DNA from: Hoeflea sp.
GTDB taxonomy: Bacteria > Pseudomonadota > Alphaproteobacteria > Rhizobiales > Rhizobiaceae
Direction of reading: 5' to 3'
Assembly: GCA_019084245.1 (NCBI GenBank)
Contig: JAHRFE010000044.1
Coordinates: 1 to 52,000, forward strand
DNA: 52,000 nt
Below the pieces are notes generated by a model, which did not search any database, was not told the origin of the DNA, and worked only from the letters and a program-made list of their open reading frames with translations. The translations under genes were made by a program, and so were the position numbers. Below, one piece after another: positions 38,358-47,446 of the stretch (its first letter is position 1; each line of letters opens with the position of its first letter).

Positions 38358-39578
38358 ATGAAGATTGCAATCATGGGCGGCGACGGGTTCGTCGGATGGC
38401 CGACCTCGCTGCACCTGTCCAATGCCGGACATGAAGTCCACATCATCGACAATCTGTCGCGCCGCTGGATCGACACCGAACTTGGCGTGCAATCGCTCAC
38501 GCCGATGGATTCGATCCAGGAACGCACCCGGATCTGGCATGCCGAGACCGGCCGCAAGATCCATTTTCATCTGATCGACCTGGCAAAGGACTATCAGCTT
38601 TTAAAGAACTGGCTGGCCGAGGAGCGTCCGGACGCCATCATTCATTTCGCCGAACAGCGCGCCGCGCCCTATTCGATGAAGAGCGACCGGCACAAGAACT
38701 ACACCGTCAACAACAATGTCAGCGCCACCCACAACCTGCTCAACGCCATGGTGGAAATCGATCTCGATGCGCATCTGGTGCATTTGGGCACGATGGGCGT
38801 CTACGGCTATTCCACGGTGGGGGCTGCGATCCCCGAGGGCTACCTTCCGGTTGGCATCGAGACCATGGACGGCAAGACGGTCAGCCAGGACATTCTCTAC
38901 CCGTCCAATCCCGGCTCGATCTACCACATGACCAAGTGTCTCGATCAGCTGATCTTCCAGTTCTACGCCAAGAACGACTCTTTGCGGATCACCGACCTGC
39001 ACCAGGGGATTGTCTGGGGCACGCACACCGACCAGACCCGGCGTCACGATCAGCTGGTCAACCGCTTCGACTATGACGGCGACTATGGAACCGTGCTCAA
39101 CCGCTTTCTCATCCAGGCAGCGATCGGCTATCCGCTGACGGTGCACGGCACCGGCGGCCAGACCCGGGCCTTCATCCACATCCAGGATTCGGTGCGCTGC
39201 ATCGAGATCGCGCTCAACAATCCGCCCTCGCGCGGCGCCAAGGTCGAGATCTTCAACCAGATGACCGAGACCCACCGGGTGCGCGACCTGGCCCAGATGA
39301 TCGCCGGCCTGACCGGCGCCGAGATCGCCTGGCTGCCCAACCCGCGCAAGGAAGCAGCTGAAAACGACCTCGTTGTCCGCAACGAGAAGTTCCTCGGTCT
39401 CGGGCTCGAGCCGACGACGCTGAAGGACGGCCTGCTTGCCGAGGTTGTCGATGTGGCGAAGAAATTCTCCTACCGGGTTGACCGATCGCGCGTGCCTGCG
39501 GTCTCGGCCTGGACCAAGGACATCGCCACCAAGATCAACCGCGACCCGGAAGGCAAGAAGCTGCGGGAGGTGTCTTGA
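38358..39578 (+). CDS. sqdB: UDP-sulfoquinovose synthase
   Basis: The 406-residue SDR enzyme makes UDP-sulfoquinovose from UDP-glucose and sulfite. It has GGDGFVGWPTSLHL for NAD, then RAAPYSMKSDRHKNYTVNNNVSATHN, TMGVYGYS and the catalytic YHMTK. This is the committed step for sulfolipid SQDG of the membrane. AGGAG precedes the ATG. It overlaps sqdD by 4 bases (TTGA) as the first gene of the sqdBDC operon. Confidence 0.95.
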   Translation: MKIAIMGGDGFVGWPTSLHLSNAGHEVHIIDNLSRRWIDTELGVQSLTPMDSIQERTRIWHAETGRKIHFHLIDLAKDYQLLKNWLAEERPDAIIHFAEQRAAPYSMKSDRHKNYTVNNNVSATHNLLNAMVEIDLDAHLVHLGTMGVYGYSTVGAAIPEGYLPVGIETMDGKTVSQDILYPSNPGSIYHMTKCLDQLIFQFYAKNDSLRITDLHQGIVWGTHTDQTRRHDQLVNRFDYDGDYGTVLNRFLIQAAIGYPLTVHGTGGQTRAFIHIQDSVRCIEIALNNPPSRGAKVEIFNQMTETHRVRDLAQMIAGLTGAEIAWLPNPRKEAAENDLVVRNEKFLGLGLEPTTLKDGLLAEVVDVAKKFSYRVDRSRVPAVSAWTKDIATKINRDPEGKKLREVS

Positions 39579-40459
39579 CAGAGACCGGCACTCCGGACGG
39601 CATTCGGCCAAAGACTATCGCCCGGTCCGCGCATGCCTTCGTCACGCTTGTCACCAACCTTGATTACGCCATGGGGGCTTTGGCGCTGGCGCGGTCGATC
39701 GGACTGACGGGCAGCGCCGCCGATATTGTCGTGCTCCACACCGGCGGCGTCGATGCCGCCGATCTGGCGCCGCTAGAAAACCTCGGCTGCCGGCTGGTCG
39801 AGGTCGACCACCTCAATCTGTCGGACGGTTTCAATGAGCGCCATGCCCGCGGCAATCTGCATGCGGCCGCCCCCTTCGCCAAGGGACGGAAACCGGCCTT
39901 CCACTCGCCGCTCGACAATTTCTGCAAGCTGCGGCTGTGGCAGCTCGTGGAGTACGAGGCTTGCGTCTTCATCGATGCCGACGCGCTGGTGCTACGCAAC
40001 ATCGATCGGCTGTTTGCCTATCCCGAGTTTTCCGCCGCTCCCAATGTCTATGAAAGCCTTGAGGATTTCAAACGGCTGAATTCCGGCGTCTTCGTCGCCC
40101 GGCCCTCGGCCGAGACCTTCGCCGCCATGCTCGAGAAGCTGGACCAGCCCGACATCTTCTGGCGGCGCACCGACCAGACCTTTCTCGAGACGTTCTTTCC
40201 CGACTGGCACGGCCTGCCGGTCACCATGAACATGCTGCAATATGTCTGGTTCAACCTGCCGGAGCTGTGGGACTGGAAGCAGATCGGCGTGCTGCATTAC
40301 CAGTACGAGAAGCCCTGGGAAGCAAACCATCCGAAGGCCGACCGGCTCGAGCCGCTGATCGCGCTGTGGCATGCCTATCATGACGGCGCGGCAATCCCCG
40401 ACATTGCAACGCTGGCCGGTCCTCCCGGGGAAAAACCTGCCGGGTCCGAAGTGGCATGA
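39575..40459 (+). CDS. sqdD: Sulfolipid glycosyltransferase SqdD (GT8, glycogenin-like)
   Basis: The 294-residue protein has a glycosyltransferase family 8 fold with the metal-binding DxD motif in FIDADALVLRNID and the FNSGVF-like block RLNSGVFVARPS. In Rhodobacter and rhizobia SqdD transfers sulfoquinovose from the UDP-sugar. The start is a TTG that overlaps the sqdB stop (TTGA), and the end overlaps sqdC (ATGA), so all three genes are translationally coupled. Confidence 0.85.
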   Translation: MTETGTPDGIRPKTIARSAHAFVTLVTNLDYAMGALALARSIGLTGSAADIVVLHTGGVDAADLAPLENLGCRLVEVDHLNLSDGFNERHARGNLHAAAPFAKGRKPAFHSPLDNFCKLRLWQLVEYEACVFIDADALVLRNIDRLFAYPEFSAAPNVYESLEDFKRLNSGVFVARPSAETFAAMLEKLDQPDIFWRRTDQTFLETFFPDWHGLPVTMNMLQYVWFNLPELWDWKQIGVLHYQYEKPWEANHPKADRLEPLIALWHAYHDGAAIPDIATLAGPPGEKPAGSEVA

Positions 40460-41343
40460 CGACGCTCGTCACCGGCGGCAGCGGGCTTGTCGGGCGCTAC
40501 ATCGTCGAAGCCTTGCTTGGGGCGGGTTACGACGTTGCGGTCGCCGGCCGGACGCCTCCGCAGCGCGACCTGTTTTCCGCCCCCGTCGGCTTCCGCGCCT
40601 TCACGCTGGATGCGGGCGACCATCCCGATACTCTTTTTGAGGGCGCGAGCAGCCTTGTCCACGCCGCCTTCGATCACCTTCCCGGACGTTATCGCGGCGG
40701 CGAGGGCGACGACCCGGACGCGTTTCGCAGGCGCAATCTTGAGGGATCAGTCCGGCTGTTCGAGGCCGCAAAGCAAGCTGGCATCCGCCGCGCCGTGTTT
40801 CTGTCGAGCCGCGCGGTTTATGACGGCCTTGCGTCGGGCATCCCCCTCACCGAAGCGGCGGCTCTGGCGCCGGCGAGCCTCTATGGCGCGGTCAAGCTTG
40901 GCTGCGAACAGGCGCTCGCGGCGCTGAACGGCCCGAATTTCTGCACTGCCAGCCTGCGGCTGACCGGCGTCTACGGGGATTTGCGCCCCAACAAATGGGA
41001 CCAGATGATCGCGGACTATCTCGCAGGCAAGCCGGTCCCCGTCCGCGCCGGGTCCGAGGTCCATGGCCGCGATGTGGGGCGGGCGGTGCGGCTGATGCTG
41101 GAGGCGGACGCCGCGCGGGTGGGCGGCGCGGCGTTCAATGTCTCCGACCTGGTCGTCGACACCCGCGACATCCTGTCCGGGGTCAGGGAGGCGAGCGGGT
41201 CTCCCCATCCCCTGCCCGGTCGCGGCGATACGGCGGCGGTGGCTGAAATGGAGTGCGGCAAGATCCGCGGGCTCGGCTGGGAGCCGGGCGGCCGGGACCT
41301 GTTTGACGCGACCCTGGCGGACCTGGCGAAACCCGGGCCCTGA
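40456..41343 (+). CDS. sqdC: NAD(P)-dependent reductase/epimerase SqdC-like
   Basis: The 295-residue SDR protein has GGSGLVGRYIVEALL for the cofactor and YGAVK for the catalytic Tyr-Lys. Loss of the Rhodobacter homolog in the same operon leads to accumulation of a sulfoquinovosyl-dihydroxyacetone, implying a reductive last step. The 4-base overlap with sqdD and position in the cluster support SqdC, though the family is broad. It ends 5 bases before the convergent Nudix gene. Confidence 0.75.
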   Translation: MTTLVTGGSGLVGRYIVEALLGAGYDVAVAGRTPPQRDLFSAPVGFRAFTLDAGDHPDTLFEGASSLVHAAFDHLPGRYRGGEGDDPDAFRRRNLEGSVRLFEAAKQAGIRRAVFLSSRAVYDGLASGIPLTEAAALAPASLYGAVKLGCEQALAALNGPNFCTASLRLTGVYGDLRPNKWDQMIADYLAGKPVPVRAGSEVHGRDVGRAVRLMLEADAARVGGAAFNVSDLVVDTRDILSGVREASGSPHPLPGRGDTAAVAEMECGKIRGLGWEPGGRDLFDATLADLAKPGP

Positions 41344-41347
41344 GGGG

Positions 41348-41857
41348 TCAGAGTTTGCCGTCGTCCCAGATGACATGTTCGGTCGTGCCGGGCAGGTTCT
41401 CGATGCGATCGGCAAGAAACACCGGCGGCAGCGGCAGCGCCTCAAGGCAGGCGCGGGTGGCCGGAACCCATTTGAACTCCAGATGGTTCTTGCCGTCCGC
41501 GATCTCGTGCACGATCCGGCCGTCGCGCGCGAAGGGAAAGTCCGGCGGGATGTCCATGCGGTAGTACCAGCCGATCTCGTGCCAGTCCCGGCCTTCGAAA
41601 TGGAAGAAATTCTCGACCAGGAACACCAGCTGTCCGACGGTCACCGTGACGCCGAGTTCCTCCTCCATCTCGCGCACAAGGGTCGTGCGGCTGTCCTCGC
41701 CCAGTTCCGCGGTGCCGCCGGGAATGGTCCAGAACGGCTCATGCACCGCCCGGTGGATCAGAAGATGGCCGTCGCGCAGCGCCAGTCCGGCGACCCGGGC
41801 ATTGAAGCGGCGGCCCTGATCGTTGAAGCGGATGGTCTTGCGGCTCTTGTGGCTCAT
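41348..41857 (-). CDS. Nudix hydrolase
   Basis: The 169-residue protein has the Nudix box GX5EX7REXXEE-G, seen as [22 protein letters not shown] at about 48-69. It cleaves nucleoside diphosphates linked to another moiety; the substrate is unknown. It overlaps ruvB by 4 bases (ATGA), so it is the last gene of the ruv unit. Confidence 0.88.
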   Translation of the reverse strand: MSHKSRKTIRFNDQGRRFNARVAGLALRDGHLLIHRAVHEPFWTIPGGTAELGEDSRTTLVREMEEELGVTVTVGQLVFLVENFFHFEGRDWHEIGWYYRMDIPPDFPFARDGRIVHEIADGKNHLEFKWVPATRACLEALPLPPVFLADRIENLPGTTEHVIWDDGKL

Positions 41858-42891
41858 TCGTCTTCAAACAGGCTCGCCTGGGTGGCGGCGAGATCCTTTG
41901 GCGGATTGAGCCCCATGTGCCCCCAGGCCCGCGCCGTCAGCACCCGGCCGCGCGGCGTGCGCTGCAGGAACCCCTGCTGGATCAGGTAGGGCTCGATGAT
42001 GTCCTCGATGGCGTCGCGCGGCTCCGACAGGCCGGCGGCGATGGTTTCGATCCCCACCGGCCCGCCGCCGAAATTGCGCACGATCATGTCGAGATAGCGC
42101 CGGTCGAGCTGGTCGAGCCCGATACTGTCGACCAGGAGCCGGGTCAGCGCCTCGTCGGCTATGGTCTTGGTGACGGCCTCGACCTTGGCCACTTCGGCGA
42201 AATCGCGCACCCGCCTCAGGAGCCGTCCGGCGATGCGCGGCGTGCCGCGTGCGCGGCGGGCGATCTCGAGCGCGCCGTCATCGGTCATGGCGAGCCCCAT
42301 GATGCGCGCGCCGCGGCGCACGATCAGCTCGAGCTCGGCGACGGTGTAGAATTGCAGCCGCACCGGGATGCCGAACCGGTCCCGGAGCGGCGTGGTCAGC
42401 AGCCCGAGCCGCGTGGTGGCGGCAACCAGCGTGAACCGCGACAGGTCGATTTTGACCGAACGCGCAGCGGGGCCCTCGCCGATGATCAGGTCGAGCTGGA
42501 AATCCTCCATCGCCGGATAGAGGATTTCCTCGACCGCCGGGCTCAGCCGGTGGATCTCGTCGATGAACAGCACGTCACGGTCTTCGAGATTGGTCAAAAG
42601 CGCCGCGAGATCGCCGGCCTTGGCGATCACCGGGCCGGAGGTGGAGCGGAAATTGACGCCGAGCTCCTTGGCCATGATCTGCGCCAGCGTGGTCTTGCCG
42701 AGGCCCGGCGGGCCGACGAACAGCACGTGGTCGAGCGCCTCGCCGCGCCCCTTGGCGGCTTCGATGAACACTTTCAGATTGGCCCGCGCCTCGGCCTGGC
42801 CGGTGAACTCGTCGAGCGTTTGCGGGCGAAGCGTGGTGTCGAAATCCTCGCCGCGCTTGTCGGGGGTGATCAGGCGATCGGCATCGCTCAT
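41854..42891 (-). CDS. ruvB: Holliday junction branch-migration helicase RuvB
   Basis: The 345-residue AAA+ motor has Walker [10 protein letters not shown], Walker [10 protein letters not shown], sensor [19 protein letters not shown], and a C-terminal winged helix ([18 protein letters not shown]). It drives branch migration with RuvA. Its ATG overlaps the stop of the upstream PIN toxin gene (42888-42891), so its translation is coupled to a toxin gene, and it overlaps the Nudix gene downstream. Confidence 0.96.
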   Translation of the reverse strand: MSDADRLITPDKRGEDFDTTLRPQTLDEFTGQAEARANLKVFIEAAKGRGEALDHVLFVGPPGLGKTTLAQIMAKELGVNFRSTSGPVIAKAGDLAALLTNLEDRDVLFIDEIHRLSPAVEEILYPAMEDFQLDLIIGEGPAARSVKIDLSRFTLVAATTRLGLLTTPLRDRFGIPVRLQFYTVAELELIVRRGARIMGLAMTDDGALEIARRARGTPRIAGRLLRRVRDFAEVAKVEAVTKTIADEALTRLLVDSIGLDQLDRRYLDMIVRNFGGGPVGIETIAAGLSEPRDAIEDIIEPYLIQQGFLQRTPRGRVLTARAWGHMGLNPPKDLAATQASLFEDE

Positions 42892-43292
42892 GCGAGGAAC
42901 TCCATGCCGGATATCCTGGCAGCTGCCCTCTGGTCGAGCGTCACCACATGGGTGCAGTCTGCATCCAGGCAGAGATGGGCGATCAGCATGTCGGCGAAAT
43001 CCCCCACGCCAGTCTCGACGCCACCGATGGCTTTGACAACGGCATCTGCCGACTGGACTTCGACACCGCGCAGCTGCGTGATTTTCCTCAAAGCGGAGGC
43101 ACTTTCCGGCTTGCTGAAGCCATATTGCTTGCGAAGCGCCCAGTCGATCTCAACCAGGCTGATCAGGGTGACGAAGCCAGCGTAGCTGTGCCCCAAACCC
43201 TGGCCGAAGGCCAGCACCGCTTTGCGCTGTTCGGGGTCATCGTCCACCAGCAATCTGAGCAAGACGTTTGTATCGATGCCGACTTTGTTCAC
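42888..43292 (-). CDS. PIN-domain toxin, VapC type (module 1)
   Basis: The 134-residue PIN ribonuclease has the acidic residues GIDTN (Asp 7), SLVEID (Glu), GDFADMLIA (Asp) and VTLDQRAA (Asp). VapC toxins cleave tRNA or rRNA to stop translation. It overlaps its antitoxin gene by 4 bases (43289-43292) and overlaps ruvB by 4 bases. Confidence 0.88.
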   Translation of the reverse strand: MNKVGIDTNVLLRLLVDDDPEQRKAVLAFGQGLGHSYAGFVTLISLVEIDWALRKQYGFSKPESASALRKITQLRGVEVQSADAVVKAIGGVETGVGDFADMLIAHLCLDADCTHVVTLDQRAAARISGMEFLA

Positions 43293-43570
43293 GCGGCCTG
43301 CCCCTTGGATGTCTTCCGGGGCTTTAATGCTGTCTCGCTGGCAGCGGAAGCGATCGTCTCTTCGATTTCATCCAGAGTGGCGGGCCCGTTTGGCGGCGAC
43401 CCGAGAAAGCCAGCAAGGTCGGAAAAGCTCAAAGTCTTGGGCGTAAGAATAAGCCGGCCGTCATCAACCGTGAACATCACCTTATCGTTGGGCTTCAGCC
43501 CCACCGCATCCCTGATGTCCTTTGGCAAGGTGATCTGCCCTTTTTCCGACAGAACGATTTCTTTCCGCAT
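43289..43570 (-). CDS. AbrB/MazE-type antitoxin (module 1)
   Basis: The 93-residue protein has an N-terminal SpoVT/AbrB swapped-hairpin DNA-binding domain (VLSEKGQITLPKDIRDAVGLKPNDKVMFTVDDGRLIL). The C-terminal helical tail should bind the toxin. Upstream at 43593-43601 is the small dyad CTAGACTAG, a possible operator. It lies 85 bases after the end of the second module. Confidence 0.85.
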   Translation of the reverse strand: MRKEIVLSEKGQITLPKDIRDAVGLKPNDKVMFTVDDGRLILTPKTLSFSDLAGFLGSPPNGPATLDEIEETIASAASETALKPRKTSKGQAA

Positions 43571-43655
43571 TCTTCTGTCCTTTCCTACTTTTCTAGACTA
43601 GTCGGACGTTGAACAGAAAACAAGAAAACACCCGCCCACCGCACCGGATCGGAAC

Positions 43656-44054
43656 TCAAGACAGCAGTTCCATGCCAGGAACCGACGCCGCGGCCCTGCG
43701 ATCGAAGGTTACGGTTTTCTCGCATCCATTCGCACGGTTGAGATCCGCAATGACAACATCCGAGAAACCCGGATGCGCCGAGTTCAGCCACGAAGTCCAG
43801 TTCTCCATGCGCAGCATCTCCGGCACCCTGATTTCGACCGTATCGAGCAGACCCGCGAGCTGTTTGCGAGCTGTCACCCGGTCCACCTTGTAAACCCGCT
43901 CCAATACCCAAATCGTTTCCAAGATCACCACCGGATTGACAAACAATGGAGCGCTAGCGCTGCTGGCACTGACAAGGGAAACGGCCGCATCAAACTGCTC
44001 CGGGTCGTCACGGGTCAGAAGCCGAACCACGATGTTGGTGTCAATTCCGATCAC
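43656..44054 (-). CDS. PIN-domain toxin, VapC type (module 2)
   Basis: The 132-residue PIN protein contains GIDTNIVVRLLTRDDPEQ, the Glu in ILETIW, the Asp in FSDVVIAD and the Asp in VTFDRRAA. The start is placed at the GTG at 44054, which overlaps the antitoxin stop by 14 bases (44041-44054). An ATG at 44099 would add 15 non-family residues and overlap by 59. It is diverged from the module-1 toxin, so the modules are separate acquisitions or old duplicates. Confidence 0.85.
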   Translation of the reverse strand: MIGIDTNIVVRLLTRDDPEQFDAAVSLVSASSASAPLFVNPVVILETIWVLERVYKVDRVTARKQLAGLLDTVEIRVPEMLRMENWTSWLNSAHPGFSDVVIADLNRANGCEKTVTFDRRAAASVPGMELLS

Positions 44055-44307
44055 GGGACCGCTCGTACCGGTCGGAAATGGCTTCGCCGATCGACTCATT
44101 CATGGCCTCGATGGAAACCGGTGCCCGGTCCGGGTCGAACAGCACGCCGGCGAACTCAAGAGCACTCCGGTTCTTCGGCACCAGCACCACTTTGCCGTCA
44201 ACGAATTCGTAGCCGATGCGGTCGCCAGCGCCGAGCTTGAGATACTCCCGAACCTCGATCGGAATGGTTGTCTGACCTTTTGTGGTGATCTTTGATTCGA
44301 TGCCCAT
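44041..44307 (-). CDS. AbrB/MazE-type antitoxin (module 2)
   Basis: The 88-residue protein has the AbrB domain KITTKGQTTIPIEVREYLKLGAGDRIGYEFVDGKVVLVPK and a toxin-binding tail ending DRYERSRDRN. An inverted repeat at 44328-44352 upstream is its likely operator. It lies 69 bases after ruvA. Confidence 0.86.
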   Translation of the reverse strand: MGIESKITTKGQTTIPIEVREYLKLGAGDRIGYEFVDGKVVLVPKNRSALEFAGVLFDPDRAPVSIEAMNESIGEAISDRYERSRDRN

Positions 44308-44327
44308 TTCCTTGCCTCAAGCAAATT

Positions 44328-44352
44328 TCCTTACTTAGCAATCTAGTAAGGA
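44328..44352. promoter_or_regulatory. Inverted repeat operator of TA module 2
   Basis: TCCTTACT (44328-44335) and AGTAAGGA (44345-44352) are perfect 8-bp arms with a 9-base centre, 21 bases upstream of the antitoxin ATG. This fits an autoregulatory AbrB/VapBC site. Confidence 0.65.
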
Positions 44353-44376
44353 ATTGTCCCTTTCACAAGGAGCAAC

Positions 44377-44997
44377 TTACCGTGCCAGTTCCTTCAACCC
44401 CAGCCGGATCAGCTTCGCCGAATCGGGGTTCTCGCCGGCATTTTTCAGCGCGGCGGCCACCGCGGTGGCTGCCTGGTCGCGGGAATAGCCGAGATTGCTG
44501 AGCGCCGAGACCGCATCCGCCACCGGCGCGGGCGCGACGCCCTCGCCCAGTTCCTGCCTGAGGCCCATGGCGCCGCCGGTCGTCTCGCCCGAATAGGCTG
44601 GCGCCTTGGTCTTGAGCTCGGTTACGATGCGCTGCGCCACCTTGGGCCCGATGCCCGGGGCACGGGCGATCATCGCCTTGTCCTGCAGCGCGATGGCGTT
44701 GGCGAGATCGGAGGCCGTCAGCGTCGACAGCACCGCCAGCGCCACCTTGGCGCCCACCCCCTGGACGCTCTGCAGGAGCCGGAACCATTCGCGTTCCAGC
44801 GCCGTGGCGAAGCCGAACAGGCGGAACTGGTCCTCGCGCACATAGGTCTCGATGTGGAGCACCGCCGCCTCGCCCACCGATCCGAGCCGCGACAGCGTGC
44901 GGGTCGAGCAATAGGCCACGTAGCAGACGCCGTGCACGTCGATCAGCACGTGATCTTCGGCGATTTCCTCGATGCTGCCCTTGAGTTTGCCGATCAT
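44377..44997 (-). CDS. ruvA: Holliday junction DNA-binding protein RuvA
   Basis: The 206-residue protein has an N-terminal OB domain ([28 protein letters not shown]), two helix-hairpin-helix motifs ([16 protein letters not shown] and [17 protein letters not shown]) and the C-terminal RuvB-binding three-helix domain after a flexible linker. The ATG at 44997 overlaps the stop of the upstream PIN gene (44994-44997). Confidence 0.96.
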   Translation of the reverse strand: MIGKLKGSIEEIAEDHVLIDVHGVCYVAYCSTRTLSRLGSVGEAAVLHIETYVREDQFRLFGFATALEREWFRLLQSVQGVGAKVALAVLSTLTASDLANAIALQDKAMIARAPGIGPKVAQRIVTELKTKAPAYSGETTGGAMGLRQELGEGVAPAPVADAVSALSNLGYSRDQAATAVAAALKNAGENPDSAKLIRLGLKELAR

Positions 44998-45407
44998 GGG
45001 TGCGTATCCGGGGCAATGATGTCGAGCGTCGGGAAATAGCTGCGGTAGCCGGCGGGATCGCGCGTCAGCAGCCGGTGACCCCGGACCACCGCATGTGCGC
45101 CGATCAGGAAATCGGGCAAAGTGCGCTCGCGGCTGCCTCCATTGTTGCGGTAGATCCGGAAGGCCCTCCCCGCCGCGAAAGCCGAACCCCATGGAAGGTG
45201 CTCACGCTGGAACTCGGAAGGGTCGAGCAGCGCATCAACTTCTTCCAAGGACTCGTAGCGGTAGGAAAACTCACTGAAGATCACCGGATTGATGACCAGA
45301 GCGCCCATCTTGAGCGCCTCCGCCATCCGGCCACGTGACCAGTCCCGCCAATCCGGATCGCGAAAGGCGACATCGATCAGGACATTTGTATCGACCAGAG
45401 TCGCCAT
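44994..45407 (-). CDS. PIN-domain toxin, VapC type (module 3)
   Basis: The 137-residue PIN protein has [23 protein letters not shown] and [14 protein letters not shown]. The last segment is typical of another VapC subgroup than modules 1 and 2. It follows its antitoxin by 3 bases and overlaps ruvA by 4 bases (ATGA), so its translation is tied to ruvA. Confidence 0.88.
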   Translation of the reverse strand: MATLVDTNVLIDVAFRDPDWRDWSRGRMAEALKMGALVINPVIFSEFSYRYESLEEVDALLDPSEFQREHLPWGSAFAAGRAFRIYRNNGGSRERTLPDFLIGAHAVVRGHRLLTRDPAGYRSYFPTLDIIAPDTHP

Positions 45408-45410
45408 GTC

Positions 45411-45662
45411 CTAGCGATCCCGCGTTTCGCGCATCACGTCGTCCGCGCTGAGCGTCGGGTCGCCGGTGCCCTCGAGCCGGTCGAGCGCGGCAAGAAACCG
45501 CGCAAGACGCTGCCTGTCGGCCTTCCGTTCGCCGCCATCCTTGGCTTCGAGGAAAATCCGCCCGCCTTCCACAGAGAAGACAACCTCGCTGTTGGCCTCG
45601 ATTCCTGCCAGATCGCGAAGGTTCTTCGGGATCGTCACCTGACCTTTTTCCGAAACGCGCAC
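45411..45662 (-). CDS. AbrB/MazE-type antitoxin (module 3)
   Basis: The 83-residue protein has SEKGQVTIPKNLRDLAGIEANSEVVFSVEGGRIFLEAK (AbrB domain) and a charged tail RLARFLAALDRLEGTGDPTLSADDVMRETR that should wrap the toxin. It lies 71 bases after ruvC with a dyad at 45680-45698. Confidence 0.87.
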   Translation of the reverse strand: MRVSEKGQVTIPKNLRDLAGIEANSEVVFSVEGGRIFLEAKDGGERKADRQRLARFLAALDRLEGTGDPTLSADDVMRETRDR

Positions 45663-45679
45663 CTTGTCACTCCAAGTCT

Positions 45680-45698
45680 GAATAATTCCAACTTATTC
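45680..45698. promoter_or_regulatory. Inverted repeat operator of TA module 3
   Basis: GAATAA (45680-45685) and TTATTC (45693-45698) with a 7-base centre, 18 bases upstream of the antitoxin start. It is unlike the module-2 dyad, so each module probably has its own autorepressor site. Confidence 0.55.
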
Positions 45699-45733
45699 CG
45701 ACCCGCAGAACACGTCAAGAACAAAGAGGCACG

Positions 45734-46240
45734 TCACTCCGCCGCCATGCGCCAGGCAAGCGATGTGCGGTGATGCGCGTGGCAGATGGCGATGGCCAGC
45801 GCGTCGGCGGCGTGATCGCTGTCGAACGTCGCCTTGGGCATCAGCACCCTGACCATCATGTGGATCTGCTTCTTGTCGCCGTGGCCGACGCCGATGACCG
45901 CCTTCTTGACGGCGTTGGGTGCATATTCCGCGACGCGCAAGCCGGCCCGCGCCGGCACCACCATGGCGATGCCGCGGGCCTGGCCGAGCTTCAGGGTCGC
46001 GGTGGCGTCCTTGTTGACGAAGGTGTTTTCAACCGCTGCCTCGAACGGCTGGTAGAAGTGCAACACGCTTTCCAGCCCGTCATAAAGCTGCTTCAGTCGG
46101 GAGGCGAGATCGAGCTTTGCATCGGACTTGACCGTCCCCGACGCGACGAAGCGCAGCGAATTGCCAAGCGTTTCGACAACGCCCCAGCCGCTGTTCCTGA
46201 GCCCGGGATCAATCCCGATAATCCGAATCGCTTCTGCCAT
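45734..46240 (-). CDS. ruvC: Holliday junction resolvase RuvC
   Basis: The 168-residue RNase-H-fold nuclease has the acidic site [13 protein letters not shown], the Glu in AVENTF and [11 protein letters not shown]. It resolves four-way junctions with RuvAB. The start is the ATG at 46240 with AGGA upstream; a TTG two codons earlier is possible. It is the first gene of the split ruv cluster. Confidence 0.95.
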   Translation of the reverse strand: MAEAIRIIGIDPGLRNSGWGVVETLGNSLRFVASGTVKSDAKLDLASRLKQLYDGLESVLHFYQPFEAAVENTFVNKDATATLKLGQARGIAMVVPARAGLRVAEYAPNAVKKAVIGVGHGDKKQIHMMVRVLMPKATFDSDHAADALAIAICHAHHRTSLAWRMAAE

Positions 46241-46400
46241 GCTCAAATCCTATCCGTGACGGACTGAGCTTTCCATCACAAAGGTGAACAAACCAAAAAC
46301 ATATACGATCGCGCAGACTTGCGTTTTGCATTCCCATGATCGGTACCTACATGAAAGCAATCAAAGCTGCTCCCATGCCAGCCCCCATGAAAGTTTTCCC

Positions 46401-47387
46401 ATGACCGCTTTTTCAATTCTCGATCTCTGCCCCGTCGTCGAGGGCGGCACCGTGGGCGAAGCCCTCGCCAACACGCGCCTGATGGCCAAGCAGGCGGAGG
46501 AATCGGGGTTCACCCGCTTCTGGCTGGCCGAACATCACGGCATGAAAGGCATCGCGAGCGCAGCCACTTCATTGGTCATTGCCGAGGCGGGGCATGCGAC
46601 CAGCACCATCCGCATCGGCTCCGGCGGCATCATGCTGCCCAATCATTCACCTCTGGTCATCGCCGAGCAGTTCGGAACGCTAGAAGCGTTGTTTCCTGGA
46701 CGCGTCGATCTTGGCCTCGGCCGCGCGCCGGGGACCGACATGAACACTGCCCGCGCGCTCCGGCGAAATCTAGAATCGGGCGCCAACAGCTTTCCCGATG
46801 ACATTCTCGAACTGCAGCACTGGCTGGGCGACCCCGATGACGGCAAGCTGATCGCGATCCCGGGCGCCGGATCCCATGTGCCGCTTTGGATCCTCGGATC
46901 GAGCCTCTACAGCGCCCATCTGGCGGCAGCACTCGGGCTGCCCTATGCCTTTGCCTCGCATTTCGCTCCCGACATGCTGTTTGAGGCGCTCGACATCTAC
47001 CGGGACAAGTTTACCCCGTCCGCGCAACTCGCAGCGCCTTACGTGATGGCCGCCGCCATGGGCGTGATGGCCGATACCGACGAGGAAGCCGCCTATCTGT
47101 TCACAACCCTGCAGCAGACCTTCGTCAACATGCGCCGCAACGCCCGCGGCAAGATGCCGAGGCCGATTGACACGATGGATGGATTCTGGACCGACGTGGA
47201 GAAGATCGCCGTCGATCACATGTTGCGCTATTCGGTGGTGGGCGGCCCGGACACGGCGATCCGCCAGATGCGTAGCTTCATCGACGCCACAAACGCCGAT
47301 GAGATCATGATTTCGATGCCGATCCACTCCTCGAAAGCACGGCTCCGATCGGTCGAACTCTTCGGCGAGATGCGCAAGGCGCTCTGA
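46401..47387 (+). CDS. Luciferase-like (LLM class) flavin-dependent monooxygenase
   Basis: The 328-residue protein is a TIM-barrel LLM flavoprotein. It has [42 protein letters not shown], the [34 protein letters not shown] segment typical of YhbW-like members, and [10 protein letters not shown] near the end. Substrate is unknown; it needs FMNH2. The start is the ATG at 46401, because the earlier in-frame ATG (46284) adds a non-homologous leader. Confidence 0.88.
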   Translation: MTAFSILDLCPVVEGGTVGEALANTRLMAKQAEESGFTRFWLAEHHGMKGIASAATSLVIAEAGHATSTIRIGSGGIMLPNHSPLVIAEQFGTLEALFPGRVDLGLGRAPGTDMNTARALRRNLESGANSFPDDILELQHWLGDPDDGKLIAIPGAGSHVPLWILGSSLYSAHLAAALGLPYAFASHFAPDMLFEALDIYRDKFTPSAQLAAPYVMAAAMGVMADTDEEAAYLFTTLQQTFVNMRRNARGKMPRPIDTMDGFWTDVEKIAVDHMLRYSVVGGPDTAIRQMRSFIDATNADEIMISMPIHSSKARLRSVELFGEMRKAL

Positions 47388-47390
47388 CGT

Positions 47391-47423
47391 GAAAAGACCG
47401 CCAGCCCGGTGGACCGGCGGTCT
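47391..47423 (-). terminator. Hairpin terminator between yebC and the LLM gene
   Basis: AGACCGCC (47395-47402) pairs with GGCGGTCT (47416-47423). On the minus strand TTTTC follows, serving yebC; the hairpin may also stop the convergent LLM transcript. Confidence 0.75.
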
Positions 47424-47446
47424 GAAAACATCAGGACTTGCCAGGG

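Noticed and set aside
41917-43185. Plus-strand open frame opposite ruvB
   Set aside because: It lies across ruvB and the toxin gene in antisense and lacks protein-like features.
42888-45698. Idea that the PIN/AbrB genes are a phage-defence island
   Set aside because: Only toxin-antitoxin pairs are present, with no nuclease, helicase or sensor of known defence systems; they were kept as VapBC-type modules.
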